The translations under genes and the position numbers were made by a program. The notes under the pieces are model-generated. The model did not search any database and was not told the origin of the DNA. It saw only the letters and a list, made by a program, of their open reading frames with translations. From the NCBI GenBank assembly GCA_003956705.1, contig QZCP01000312.1, positions 156,749-220,748 of the forward strand: a DNA stretch of 64,000 nucleotides, given 5' to 3'. The stretch's first letter is position 1. Each line of letters opens with the position of its first letter. This document shows, one piece after another, positions 24,212 to 37,393 of the stretch. The DNA comes from Brevipalpus yothersi. Taxonomy: Eukaryota; Arthropoda; Arachnida; Trombidiformes; Tenuipalpidae.

Positions 24212-27200
24212 CTAATGTCTACGATATGGAAAACCTCTTCGAACAGTTTCTTCCGTTGAAAGTAAATCTGAGAACAAATAGGCTAATAGAGCATTAAAAA
24301 TGAACAGTAACATGATTAATCTATGGCGCATCAACCAGAAGAATCCCAATTTAACATGATCAAATGTGGTCATTTGAGCTGCTTTAATACGGGCTTCTCG
24401 AACTTCATGAGCCAAATGAGAAACATTCTCTCGTTCCCATCCTGGAAGCGATTGTGAATTCTGAACAGAATTGAACAAAAGAAGAAAAAAACAAGCATTC
24501 TGTTAATAAAAAAGATCACATCAATAGTACGATTAATGATTTACGAACATTTTGAACAGGTAATTCTTCCTCTGGAAATGAGTGTTTACGTCTTTGTTCA
24601 GCTAGAATTTTCATCAAACTATTTGCTCCATTTTGCTCTTGGGTAGCGATTTTTTTGTGATAAATTTCTGGTAAAGTTTGTCGTCTCAGTAAACTTTTCA
24701 TCGAATCATTGATTCCATGTTTGACTGAAATTAGAGTCAAAATATTGTGAATGGAAATTTTTTCGAGTTCAGATTGGAGGACTGAACTCTAGAACTTGTA
24801 TTGTTCAAGAGAATTCTTACTCGATGAATCTAGTCGATCAGATGTTGAATCAGTGAGTCGAGTTGGAATCATTATTGAGCCACTCAAATCACGTATTGAT
24901 GAACGCTGATAATTGGAACTGAGATTACCGTAACTTTGTGATTTATAGCCCTTCGCAACGGGACTAAAATACTGATCAAAGTGCCTCAGAATTGATCCTA
25001 AGAAATAGAGAATCATAATTACATAAATGTGTCACAGAAATTCTTAGATTCCTATTTTGATGGATTTGAACTTACTTGTATCGTCAGGATATTGACTGGT
25101 TAATATTCGTGGCCTCTGGTAAGGTGAAAAAGAATTGCTCGATGGTCCAAAACGATTGTTTGATTTGTTCACATTCAATCGAGCTGATGAAGGATCTACA
25201 ATTATTTTGGGTGTCTTGTGGCTGAATAAATTGAGCCTTGAAGGACTCAGACTTCTGATAAAATTAAAACCTGACAGCAATTGGGTTCGTTCTTTTGGCC
25301 GGGGACTGTTCGGTCTCATTCTTCGTGGTGGAGCAAGTGGCTGTTTATCTTGATTTTTGGCTAAATTGCTGCGAGAACCAAACAATACCAAATTACGGGC
25401 ACCCAAAAGGGTCGATTTGATGATGGACAAAGGTTGAGAGAAAGTTTTATTTGGCTCTTGTGACTTTCCTGATGTACCCTTCGCTGGGATGTTCTGCTTG
25501 TTTCTCACTTTCAATGGAGGAGATTTCATTCCAGAGGATGGAGAGGAGAAGATTGAATTCAGATTCGACATCGAAGAAGCTGGAGATGAGGTGATTGTCA
25601 CAATAGGAATTGGATGTGGATATTGGGATTGTTGCCATTGCTGAGGCTGAGGCTGTTGCATAGGCCTGTATGTTGAATTGGGTATCATCAAAGAGGTTTG
25701 ATTTCGAATGTTAGTCTCATCTCTCCTCGGTTCAGAAGGGACATAATTTTTTCCGATCATCATTGCGGTAGGTCTTTTGATGACATTTGAATTTGGTATG
25801 GATCGAGAAAGAGGTGATAATGGTGGACTGGTAACCCTTTTCGCTGGTATTGATGCTTGACGATATAATCGAATAGGTTTTGGAGTCCTCTTGGGCTTTG
25901 TTGGCGGTTGATCACCAATTGTGGCTGCTCGAGGACGATAATAGTCATCACTTCGATTGTTGCTACTATTGATGCTGTTGGTGTTGGTATTGTTGCTGTT
26001 CGATTGAAGAGCATCAGCAAATCGAGGTTTAAGGGGCTTCGAAAGACGTGGGCTCACATGCTGGATTGGACACTTTATCTTGGGCACATAAACATCATCC
26101 GATGGTGGACTCATCCATTGAAGGGGTGAAGCTGATGGAATTCGTAATAATGTAGATTTAACATTGGGTACTGTGTTTCGATTAAGACTTCCATCACTTG
26201 CTGTACGATTAAACATTGTCTCTGAAGTGGATTCATTTTTCCGATTCAATCGATTTGGCACTACTAGAATTGCTGGATTTGAAGAGTGGAGCTGATTAAT
26301 TATGTTCTTTCTGGAATCGATGTTCGGATGCTGTCTGGTAGGATATTTTCTAGGATCTACAAACGATTCAACTTTTCCATAAATTTTTGGCACTGGCATT
26401 GGTCTACCATCTTTGAGCATGTTAGTTTGATCAGTCATAATTTTTCCCTGATCACGTAATTTTTTGTATTGAAATTGCAAATTTTCACCAGCTGAATCGA
26501 TGTCGTATTCTCTTATCTGGTTCCATGATTTCATTTGATGATCTGTACCATCAGAACATAGCCAAAGTTCTTCACCATTATCGTAGACATTATTCACCAA
26601 TTCTCTAGGATTGTTGTTGTTTGAAGTTGGAAACTGAAATTTTCTAGGATCATGAGGATCTCTATTCTTCAATTTTCTCACATCAATCACTGTTTGAGCT
26701 TCCGATATTCCTTCATCCATGTAAGGAATATCTATGTCATCCGAATCAGTTGATGGATTGGTGACAGTAAGATGGGGGGCTCCATCTAAAGATAGATGAT
26801 GTTGATGTTTATATTTTCGACTCTCATTTGGTGAGCTCGGTTCCGATTTCATGATGGAACTCAGTCTTTTATGAGAGCCTGTGATATCACTTGTCGATTT
26901 TGTCATCCTGTTGGCTGAATCATCATCAATATCCTCTTCATCATCAATGAGCAGATCTTCATCTTCATCCGAACGATAACTGGTATCCGTAGCATGCCTT
27001 GAATCTGAATCTCGAGCCGATGAATTTCTTGAATTTGATCGAATATCTCGGACAAGTTCTAATTGTTCTTGCAGTCGTTCGATGTGTTTCTGAACTTGAG
27101 CTTGCTGTTTGTGCAATTGTTGTTGAATTTTTTCACGTGATATGATCTTGTTACCTTTCCTCGATGATTCTCTTTCATTTGACATTGGACTTATACACAT

Positions 27201-28474
27201 TAACTGTTGCCGTAGATCTTCCTGTTGATGCTTTAATTTTGCTAATTGAGTCTGCTGAACAATTAAATGTTGAAATAATTTCTCGGTTGATAATGAGATC
27301 GCTAATGGAGATATATTGCCAACTGAAGTGGCTTTACGATTAGAACTTCCGTTTCCATCATTATCAGTGGATGCTGATGAATTGGCTCGGCTTCTTTCAC
27401 TTGGATCGAAAGAATTTTGTCGATGAATTTGTCGATAATTTGATGATGGTGGATCATTTGATCTGTTCATGATACTGTTTACATGTTTATTCGGATGATC
27501 ATTAGCTGTGTCCATATTTAGATGATTAGCACGAGATGATGGTCGAGAATCGATCAGAGAATCTTTGCTATCAGAAGGTTCTGGCATCGATGGAATGAGG
27601 TATGCAATGTCAGATGAAAAATGCCTCTTCAGAGGATGTTTCAGAAATTCACTGAAATGATTGAATGCCAATTGATCTAAATGGAAGACAACAGTGGAAA
27701 TGAATTGTCATTGGGATTCACCAGCAGACGAATTTTTGAGCATCAAGGACTTAGCCTTTAAAATGAATTATATCTTGTTTTGTACCAGTTTCTACCATCG
27801 TTAGAATGGAATATTTTGGCAAAAAATCAATTTTGCACATTCTCACAAATATCTCATGATCATCAAAGCAAAGCAGTAGCATAAAATTTTGGAAAGCATG
27901 AAAACAGAAGCATAATGAATCTCATCTAAACAATTATAACTATATCTAATATATTTATGATTTATAACTCAATCACAATAGCTATTCGAAAGATTTTCTG
28001 TAACTTAGTTGAAAAATTTCCAATGAACAACGTTCAAAGTTCTAACTAATCAGAACAAACTAGCTAATAAATCGATTTGAGTCGATTTGAGTTATGCACT
28101 GAGAACTATTTTGAAATAGTTTTTAGAGATCGGAAGTTTATTCTTATTTTTCGTACTCAATGGAATTAAACAGATAATACTTGAATAGAAGCATTGGGAT
28201 GAATGTTGATTCATACAATCAGCTAAAATTTGAAAATTTGAAAGACTAATCAAATACAGGAATCTTCACATTTCAATATTCTGAATTCAAGAATCTTTTG
28301 GAACAAATGATACAACTTTGCTGATGGTTTCAATAAGATCCACTCACCACGATCATAGTAATTAACACCACTAGATGAACCGATAGACGATTTAGAATCA
28401 CTTCTATGTCGGCGTGTTGGAAGCTCAATTGATTCCAAGCTCTCGTTTTTCTCTACAATTTCTGAATTTATCAT
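24212..28474 (-). CDS. Unidentified ~1,104-residue protein with coiled coil and C-terminal membrane anchor
   Basis: Exons on the minus strand: 28348-28474, 25076-27676, 24821-24997, 24545-24724 and 24212-24441; all borders are GT-AG and phases agree. The N-terminus is Ser/Arg-rich. A Gln/Leu-rich coiled coil spans about 170-203 and 222-254, followed by an acidic run near 280-297. The long middle is Ser/Pro/Asn-rich and basic, with many SP/TP and PPxKPKR-like stretches, and looks disordered. The last exon encodes a conserved-looking segment, a single hydrophobic helix (about 1070-1085) and a short basic tail ending RRGFPYRRH. No signal peptide is present, so it resembles a tail-anchored cytosolic-facing protein of the ER or another endomembrane. 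I do not recognise the family. The first exon could be preceded by others; the last acceptor was chosen because it alone keeps frame. Confidence 0.72.
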
Positions 28475-29245
28475 AATCACACAACTAAAATCCTACAAAT
28501 GGGATTGGTCTGTAGGTGAAAAACTTTCCGATCAATGCAAATTACACACAAAATTCATTCACAAAAAATCCAAAATATTATTATCAACACACAACTCACA
28601 TGAATAGTAGTACAGAACTGATCAAAGGTGACCTACATCTTTCTGTTTCATCTAAGGAATTATACAACATAGACACTCATACACACACAAAACAGTGTGA
28701 ATGCAAATGTGTCTCTTTGGAACCATGTTTTTGGTGAGTACAAAAATAGGTATGGCGTCTTGTGAAATATTTAAATATTCTGGCAGACTATCAGATTGGC
28801 TACGGTTTTAGAAAACATCTTTCTTCGTAGATTCTCATCATCGATTCTGTTTGTCAAGTTTGTTTATCATTTTCGAAAAGTTGAAGAGAGAAAGTTTTTC
28901 GGTTGTTTTGATGATTGAATTGGAGTTTTTTTCGCCATTGCAATGTTTGTCGATGATTTAGCGTAGGTTTGAGTGTTTTTACTAGGAAAATAAGTAATAG
29001 ATCAAACCTGGTGGGTTTGGGATTGACACAAATTGGTACTCATGTTCCTTCAGAACGAAGTGAAAAGGGAAAAAATTGCTTTCGATTTGAAATGCAACCC
29101 TTTTTTCACTCACTTAAAGCAATAGAATCAATTGCAATCACTCAAAACAGGCCAATTCATGGTTCTTCCAGTAAGTTTCTGGTAAATTTTCAATACAATG
29201 TAGTAATTGTATGCAAAAATAATAGTAAATTGAAATTTTTGGCTC
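28475..29245. other. Intergenic, nothing recognised
   Basis: AT-rich, with no exon, tRNA or strong repeat seen. It would contain the promoter of the minus-strand gene ending at 28474. Confidence 0.5.
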
Positions 29246-29545
29246 CAAGAATTCCTCTCATCTTGATAAGAACCATGATCAGAGTCAAGATGAAAACCAT
29301 TTTGTGATTTCATTCACTAATGACGAATCGAATAAATCATCTGATCAGCTTGATTATCCTAGAAGAGGGCCCTTTAGTGAGTAAATTTGCCAATTTTTGA
29401 GAGGTCGATCTTAATTCATCTTCCAACCATGGAGCGAAACACTTTTGAATGATTATAATAATCAAGCTATAAGTTAAGAGATGCTTGTTTTGAATGACAC
29501 TATTAATGAATTCAAATGAGATAAAAACTCAATGGATGAGTAGGG
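29246..29545. repeat. Left copy of a ~300 bp direct repeat (LTR-like)
   Basis: Aligns over about 300 bases with 35340-35640 in the same orientation. Shared blocks include CATTTTGTGATTT, CTGATCAGCTTGATTATC and AATGATTATAATAATCAA, with substitutions and small indels between them (estimated by eye near 70-75% identity). It lies next to integrase-like sequence (29696-30038, minus strand), where a 3' LTR would be expected. Confidence 0.6.
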
Positions 29546-29695
29546 TTTAGTCCACAACTCATGAGATGTCTAGAAGTTGTCCACTTTATGCGATGGGGTA
29601 TTCACTCCTGAATCTGATGTCTATGCGTTTGGATATGTTCAAGAGTGTGCCCTGTAAAGGCTTGGTCATGACCAGATTTTACGCATGTAAAACTC

Positions 29696-30038
29696 TCAGG
29701 TATAGGAGAGAAAGTCTTCATGTCCATGAGTGATAACCAAAAATGGTCCATAATAAGGCCTAGAAAGTTTCTTACCACGAATCAAATCAGGTGCCTTTCG
29801 CTTTACAACTATCAAGTCACCTGGTTGATAGTTTGATTCTGTGTATAAGTTTATATGATCTTTTCAGCTTGATCGAATGATGAAGCTGTAAGCAGAAGCT
29901 GTCAATTAGGAAGAATCATCCTCATTTTTGGGTGATTTAAGCAGAAAAATACTACTCACCGAACGCTAGATGAATGAGGCTCGATAGAATTACTTCTGAA
30001 AGCCCTTTCGACAATTTAGTTGTGGACAGCTTTTGATT
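29696..30038 (-). pseudogene. Relic of a retroelement integrase, C-terminal part
   Basis: Minus-strand sequence 29696-29851 reads as the beta-barrel tail of a Ty3/Gypsy- or Pao-type integrase: YQPGDLIVVKRKAPD, then KKLSRPYYGPFLVIT, matching the family pattern GDLV-V-R...KL-P-Y-GPF-V. About 100 bases further upstream (29952-30038), in another frame, comes SLIHLAFGE, resembling the SP..L.FG end of the integrase core. Stops and a frame change separate the two, so this is a dead fragment. No reverse transcriptase or gag sequence was recognised nearby. Confidence 0.5.
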
Positions 30039-31453
30039 GAAGCAAATTCATGACAAATTGAAATCTTCTTACATAGATTGCCTTCCTAATAGACTTGAGT
30101 TGCACTTGTATTGAAACCCAAAAATTTATCGGAAGTGCTAAGTGTAGATTTAAAAACTTATCTCGTCTGAACTCAGAATATTGCAATATTTTTTATCTGA
30201 TAGTAACAATATGATGATTAACGTTTTCAACGCTTTTAGAGAACTTTATCGTTCAGAATTTTGATGCAAGTTTTTTTTCTCATTTCCCCCGATTGGCTTT
30301 CGATTTGACAAAAACAATCACATAAGATCTGGTGAACTTTCATTATTTTCAATCTACTGATGCATCATTTTCATAATTTGAAGGAGATTGAAATTTTTCT
30401 CCATCATGAGTAGCATCTAACAATGTATTCTCATCTTCTTCAGTTTTATCATCTCTTCCCGGTGAGAAAAATTTGCAGGAAAAATGCAGATCTGTGCATT
30501 TTTCGAGAATTAAGCTATGACCGAAAACTATCGCAATTTGCTCCAAATAAATGACAGGTTTCCTGTCATTTTTTATCAATTTCTATGCAGAAAGATAAGA
30601 AATTCTTCTGAAACATCAATCTGATGAAAATTTGGAAAAAAGATAAGATAAGAAAATGGATATCCCAATTGAAATTCTGAATAGAAATTTCATGTAGGAT
30701 ACCCAATTAGGGATGCCTCAGAATTTATCTCGAAATGGATACCCAAATCATGTAACTGAAGTTTCTTCATTGAGATACCCTAATTGATGCATATATATTA
30801 TTAGTGTTCCAATGTATTTATGCAGTGATCATAATACTTGTTTATGACATTGAGAAACTAAGTTCCTTCTATATATTCCAATTTTATTTCTGAATTTTTC
30901 TTAGTTTTTGCAATCTCAATATATACTGAGACTTGGCATAGTGCTATGTAGGCTGAGAAGAAAAATTCTCTCTCTTCACCTTTCTCTACAGAGAGAGAGG
31001 ACATGATACCTGATAGAGTTTCAGGATACCAGTTTGATGAATGATTGTCTTCGATCAACAATTGAATTTTCGAGTTATTCTATCTATTAATTAGATTTTT
31101 GAGGAGTTCATTTAGCTTTACCATTGACCTTTTTGACTAGTTCAATTTCCAATCTCATTTCGAGTTTCTTAAAAACTTAATGGCAAAATATATTACGCAA
31201 AATTGGTCAATTGAATTAGCATTAGCAAGTGAGTATCAAGTGCCATTGGTGAATGTTTTCAACTTTATTCGACAAAAATGCATTCTCACTGGCATAGGAA
31301 TCAAAACTCCACCCCAAAATTGACGATACCTCAATTTTTGTCAATTTTCTTTTTATGCTGCCCAGAAAATGCAAGGGGGATACCTATTTTTACCCCCATT
31401 TCTTACAGAAATTAGTATTACACCCAAAACTTTCTTTTTTCTGCAAAAATTTC
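30039..31453. other. Intergenic, possible degraded retroelement DNA
   Basis: No supported gene. It may include further decayed parts of the element whose integrase relic lies at 29696-30038. Confidence 0.4.
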
Positions 31454-34400
31454 TCACCGGGTTTTAGATTCAGTCATCTCTAGCTGTTCAGCAGGATCAT
31501 CATCGTACATATCATTCAATCGATCAGCAAAAAACAGTATTCCCATGTCAAAAAATGAGCTCAACATAAGCAGAACAAAGGAAGTTCCATGAAGATAGTA
31601 TCGGAATTTGTCCAAATCATATAACCAACAATTACCCGTTTCACCACAAGATTCTTCCCAAATCCGGCATGAAAGATCGGCAACAAATCCAAAAATGATC
31701 GGATAAGGTATGTACGCTTCAATAGTAAAAATAAATAGAATAAGAATGAGAAAAAGATTAGACTATTTGCCAAAATCAACTGTTCACAGCTAAAGGATTC
31801 ATCACACTTACAAAATATTGACATGAAAGTTCCAATAAGACCCATGGCGAAGCTTTTGTCCTTTTCACCAATAGCTCTGGAGAAGAGAGAGGAAAAAGTT
31901 TCAAGTATTACCTTTATACTCATCAAAGTTTCCCTTTCAAACCCACCTCAGGGCAATCAGAGCATTGCCAGTCCATGTGGTAGAAGATATGATTCCAGAA
32001 ATACCCATCACACCTAAATAGAGTACTAACTTGTCAACACCACACTCTTGGGGACAATATCCACTTGTAAGGTAATCATCAGAACCTTCTCGGCAAGCAC
32101 AGTTATAGAAAATCTGTGGAAAATATCAGTATTGAATTTATGTGAATCAAAACTTCACAAACTGTTGAAACTGATCGGTCAAAATTGTTCAAACTCACAG
32201 TTTGATTGTTGGATTGTTCCAAAGAAGTGCATCCAGCGAAACAAGGACTGAAATAATTTGTTTTTCCATCTGAAGCACAGACTGGCTGGAAGACTGATTG
32301 TGAACATGTACAACCATCATTACACTGGTTCCAGAGAGAGGCTCTGGAGAATCAATATTCAATAGATTGATTAAAATTTCATTGAGAATTTCAAGAATCT
32401 GAAATCTCTTCTCTGGTATACCAACCTTGACCCATTCATATGAATGTCACCGAAGTCTTGTTGAGGACATTTGACGAAAAATCCAACCAAAATAACTGCA
32501 TTACACAATAGATCAATGATCACGATGCATGTAATCAGTTTTATGGGTTTTGGTTTCCCAAAAGAGATAGCTAATCCTCCCGTAAATATTCCGACAACTG
32601 ATATTAATGAACTCGTTGTTCCTGTCAAAAAGCTGGCACTTGATGCCGATTGTCGAAATTGAGCTTCAATATATCTTGGCTTGAGGAGGAAATAGCCAGC
32701 CCATCCAGTTACTCGGAAAGCTCCACTGATTGTATCGAGAACAAGAATTGGATTGGAAACCAGACGTTTGAAAGTTGCGAAAGCATCTGAAATTCATTAA
32801 AAAAATTTTCAAGCTCAGATTACAGTCATTTTAATTCGAGTGAACCCTGTTTCAGATATTTTTCAAGAGAAGAAAAACCGAGTGAGCAGATTACGAGAGC
32901 AGTTTTCAAATGAAATGAACCCTTTTTGGTAATGTCCGAAATTTTTTCTGATTTAAGGGCACGCTCCAGCACCCTTTAGGGCCTTGTGTACTCCCCTGTT
33001 GAAATACAAGTAATTGGAGGTGACCATGGTAAAGTTGCTCTTAAATTGAAAAAAATTTCGAACATCATCAAGAACTGTTCACTTCATCTGAAACCTACCC
33101 CAATCAGTCAGATGAGCGATTTTTTTGACTGGAATGTTCAGAATGAGTTCATCAAAGATTGAAGTTTTGCATGCGATAGATTTTGTTCTTCTAGCAATTG
33201 GGGAAAATTTATTGCAAAACTCAAAAATTAGACAATTTCTCTGAATTTTGAGTGCTCATTGTAGCTAGAGAAATTTTCTCATCCGTTTCATTTTCATTTT
33301 CATACAATTATGAACTGATATTTCTGTCTAAGTCAAAAAATTCCTGCCCCGGAAAAAAATTTTCACATCGAGTGCATCAACTTACCAATCACCCAGATAA
33401 ATCTCATATCATGATGCTAACCTTTGAAACTAATTTTCTCTATTTTCTTCTTTTTTCTCCTTTCACTTTTCATGCTAATGGGAAACATGAACATCGGAAT
33501 AGATGTTATGAGTAGACCAACTCCTATGATAAAGAAGCCCATCCACCAGGCACCGATGAAACGTGGATCATTTCGAGGAATATTAACATCCACTGAAATA
33601 ATTGAAAAATTGAATTAGTTTTCACCAATTTGTGATCAAAGACTCATGATATTAACTCACTTGTTGGATCTTCGTAGAATCTTAATGAAAATGAGGAAAT
33701 AAAATAGCCAAACATTGTACCAGAATGTCGAACTACAGTTGTTACACCTGTTAATTATCGTAATTGGATCAGCAATTGAACATCAATATTCTTCCTCAAG
33801 CGGGAAACTCTTACTTAAATAGATTGGTGAATCCTTTTTGGCTATATTATCATCCAAATAGGGGATACCTAAGGTCCAGATAGCTGAGAAGAGTTCAATG
33901 GAAAGGAATCATGAAATTGATAAACAAAAATTTGATCATCATCTGATGGTGGTAAGTGATAATAAAAGTACCTATATTTCCTAGGCCATTGATAAAACTT
34001 CCCATCCATAGGAAAGCATAAGCTCCAAGAGCGAGATTGTGCGATTCATCATCTGAACATGATTCTAATTCAGTGTCACACATCGAATTTGGTTGAATTT
34101 TGGACATTCTTGGTCAAACTTTTAACCAAATTAACACTTTGAAGTAGATGTATTCCCGGACCGTAGATGAGATAAGGTACACCACTGGTAATACAGGATA
34201 TTCCAATTAGAACTGTACCAAATCCAATGAGCATTGGGCGATTAAGTTTGGTTCCCAAATAGCCAATGATCGGTGACATAATCATTCCCGATATATTGTC
34301 GGCAATCATAATTAAGGCTGACAATTTACTTGGAAAAGCATATCTTTTCTCCAAAGTACTCATCACCGACATCAAGTGCACAAAATAGGCTGATCTCAGT

Positions 34401-34561
34401 GTCGCGATAATAGCAAAGTTTGCGAGGAAAAATTTCGGTGATGCTAATTTTTGCAAAATTTGAGGTCTACATGAGCCGATTCCACACCTAATTTCCGGCA
34501 TTGACACTATGGAAGCTCTTGGATTGGTAATATCAATCATTTCGGGTAGTTTATCATCCAT
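31454..34561 (-). CDS. Organic anion transporter polypeptide (OATP/SLCO family)
   Basis: Ten exons on the minus strand: 34138-34561, 33972-34064, 33815-33883, 33661-33747, 33422-33592, 32426-32786, 32199-32343, 31947-32113, 31812-31876 and 31454-31716. All have GT-AG borders and matching phases, giving 614 residues. Family marks: the N-terminal FFLANFAIIATLRSAYFVHL segment, IIGYLGTK, the LGIPYLDDN motif after TM4, WWMGFFIIGVGLL (TM6), FRVTGWAGYFLLKPRYIE, and a Kazal-like Cys-rich outer loop (exons 7-8, about eleven cysteines). The C-terminus is acidic and cytosolic. OATPs carry bulky amphipathic organic anions across the plasma membrane, usually inward. The 73-base intron 34065-34137 is inferred: without it the frame breaks at 34076. 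It lies on the same strand as the UGT array just upstream. Confidence 0.9.
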
Positions 34562-35339
34562 GATGATGAGAATTGATGTTGAAATTTATTTCCACTATAC
34601 TTCACCGGAAAAAAGGGATAAAAAAATGTTCATCCATTTAGCAGAGTTATACACACATAATTCAGTTCAATTCAAAAAAAGAAAAAGAGAGACTTTCAAC
34701 TCATTATGTATCTGAGTTCAAGATTGAGTGTTGAGCTGTAATAAATGATCATGATATTTTAAATGAATATTTTCATAGGAAGAGGAATCAATGGTAATGG
34801 TAGAAAAAAGCAGTCAATGATAGAAGAAACTGAAGGAGAATGAAACAGAGAGGAGGTGAAAATTGATTCCTTCTACTTCTAGAAATTAGGACTTCTTTGA
34901 GACCAGCAATGATCAGTTTGTTTGGAGTACATAAAGTCAAGTGGTCTCAGTAAAATGTTGGTAATTTATGATTGTTAAAAGAGGCAGTTGTGGGGAAAGA
35001 GAAGAGAAAGAGAAAGAGAGTGAAGGAAATTGATCTTAATTGTTACATAACTCTTATCACAAGCATGGGTTAAGAAGATGAAAAGTGATGAGCAGTCAAG
35101 ATACTACCTAAATTGGTTCAAGTTTATGCAATGAGGAAGAGGATCCAATGTGTTTGAGATGGAGAGAGCATTTTCTCTTCCAATAAGCCCAAGAAGAGAT
35201 GCAAATTATGTCAGCCTGATCATATGCCTTAATTGAAGAGAAAACTTGAGCAAAAGCTGAGAGAATGACTGATGAGGTGTGTATCAACATGTGAATGATT
35301 GATGATATAGATAAAGACAGATGACTTTCATATTTTTGG
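34562..35339. other. Intergenic, promoter side of the OATP gene
   Basis: About 780 bases with short GA-rich patches and no gene. An obvious TATA box was not seen. Confidence 0.5.
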
Positions 35340-35640
35340 TTCAAGAATTGTTCTCATCTTGGTAAATGAGTTGAGAATTTTTGAGTAAAAGTTGTAGAAT
35401 CAAGATGAAGTTCATTTTGTGATTTTATTTAATCAGCTGATCAGCTTGATTATCAAAGGAAATGGCCCTTCCGTATGCAAATTTATTCATTTTTGAGATC
35501 ACATTAATCATAATTCATCTTTCAACAGTCACCATGAATCAAAACATCTTTCAATGATTATAATAATCAAACTATCTAGGTAGAGAGACGCTCAGATTAA
35601 ATGGCACTATCAATAAATAGGAGAAAAACTGAATGAATGA
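35340..35640. repeat. Right copy of the ~300 bp direct repeat
   Basis: Partner of 29246-29545, same orientation. The OATP gene lies between the two copies. No coding or integrase sequence is recognisable next to this copy, so it could be a solo LTR or a dispersed repeat. Confidence 0.6.
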
Positions 35641-35823
35641 ATTGTAAGAAATGGGATTCAAGTTGTGCGCCAATCAGCAGTGGATGGATTATCATTGATA
35701 CTTTTCCAATTTTTTATTAAAGCTATAATTAAATGAGTTCATTAAACAATTAGTTTCATATCGTCATTTAGATTCATTTCTTAGTTATTCATCAACCATA
35801 ATCACACTAGTTTATGGTAACCT

Positions 35824-37393
35824 TTAAATTAATAGTTCCTCTTTTTTTGTTTCGAACAATTTATTCTCATCTATCATCACTTTTCCTTTCATTATTTCGG
35901 TTTGTATTTGATCGCTTTGTATTCTTGGAATATTTTCTTCTATCAAACACTCGATCATTTCTATTGCTTTCTCACGATTCTTAGATTTTTTCAAATTACT
36001 AGATATTCTCTCAACCCTTTTCTTGATCTCATTATCTTTCAGTACGTGTTCAATAGCACCTAAAAGTTTTTCCTCACTTAAATCCCAAATATTTATTCTT
36101 CGTCCCAAACCTTTCTCAAATACTCGCTGAGCATTATCAAGTTGATCTACAAAGTAGGGAATCACTATCATTGGCTTTCCATAATATAAAGTTTCCACCA
36201 GAGTATTGTTACCACCATGCGTTATCACTAGATCAACAGTCTGGAGTACAGCAATCTGATCTAGATACTTGTCTCCCCACATATTATCATACATGGTAAG
36301 TTCATGTCCTCGTGCTCCAGTTGAAACAATGAATCGATGTGGTGATCTAGATAAAATGGCCAAAAGTTTTCGCATGATTCCCAAATCGATTGAGGCAAGT
36401 GAGCCCATTGAAAAATATATCAATTTTCCTGGTAAATCTTTCAATTTTTCAGAAATATCGAATGCACTTGAATCCGCTTCTCGAACACAAGCATCAACCC
36501 GAATCCATTTTGGCTCTCGTGGCTCGAATTCATGATAATCTAGATCTTCTGGATAATGATAAAAGCCGAAATGTGTTGGTTCAATTGATCCAAACGGTGT
36601 TCGATTCACCAATTGAGGTGTTCCCGATGATATGTACCAATTTCGAAGTCTAGCGTTGAATGAACTGTGGACATTATCAACCAACTTTTTGTACTCTTCA
36701 ACCAGTGCAGAGTCTTTTTGGTTTGTGGCGAATCCAGCAGATACTGGAATTCCATTAGCATGATACAATAGCAGTGGATTGGTTGAAATCAGTGGAACAT
36801 GTAATATTTGACTCTTAACCAGTGATGGTGACTCGTGGATCAAATCTGAGATGACCATATCAATGGTACCATTCCGGGCCAATATTCGTCCGATAGCTTC
36901 ATCAACACGGATCAGATCATCCAAAAATTTGGCTTCTCGCTCCTTATCCTCATCAGTAGCCGATCGAAGAGCGTCAATCGGATCTTTGTGGAAAAGATGA
37001 GCTGTTTCCTCGATAATCGTATGGAATGGTTGAGGATCTGATCCTTCGAAGATGTCCTCATCAAATGGAATGAATTGGAAACCTCGTTTATGAGCAATAT
37101 GTCGCATCTCTTCTCGTTGAGCAAAGATAACGGTATGACCTCTTTTATGGAGCATCTCACCGAAGCCAACGACACAGTTAATATGACCATATCTACGGAA
37201 ATTGTTTAGCATTGGAAAAGTTTTCATCAAAGTTTGAAAATTAATTCTGGAAAATTCAATTAACAGGAGAAACAGAAAGGTAAAGCTCTCTCCTCTCGAC
37301 ATCAGCAATTGAAATAATGTCCTAGAATTCTGGCAATACAATTACTTACGCGGTGATCGCTGTGATTAGAATTCGAAATTTTCGTCTTCTCAT
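35824..37393 (-). CDS. UDP-glycosyltransferase 1 of the cluster (divergent member)
   Basis: Exons 37350-37393 and 35824-37192 on the minus strand, 470 residues. It is a GT1-family (GT-B fold) enzyme that would transfer a sugar from a UDP-sugar to a small lipophilic acceptor. The N-terminal motif is YGHINCVVGFGEML, whose His18 is the expected catalytic base. The C-terminal donor site reads VITHGGNNTLVETLY, then PMIVIPYFVDQLDNAQR. There is no signal peptide or membrane anchor, unlike animal ER UGTs, so it is probably cytosolic. It is the outlier of the array: Tyr replaces Arg before the GH, internal sequence is more diverged, and a charged tail of about 30 residues follows the usual C-terminus. 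The one intron is at the same position and phase as in its paralogs. Confidence 0.88.

Noticed and set aside
30349..30579. Minus-strand 76-codon frame with an acidic end
   Set aside because: No splice sites, family similarity or codon signal; it lies in DNA that may be degraded retroelement.
33972..34561. Apparent frame break in the OATP gene at 34076
   Set aside because: A 73-base GT-AG intron (34065-34137), the same size as the gene's other introns, restores the frame, so a pseudogene or sequencing error need not be invoked. RNA data should confirm it.
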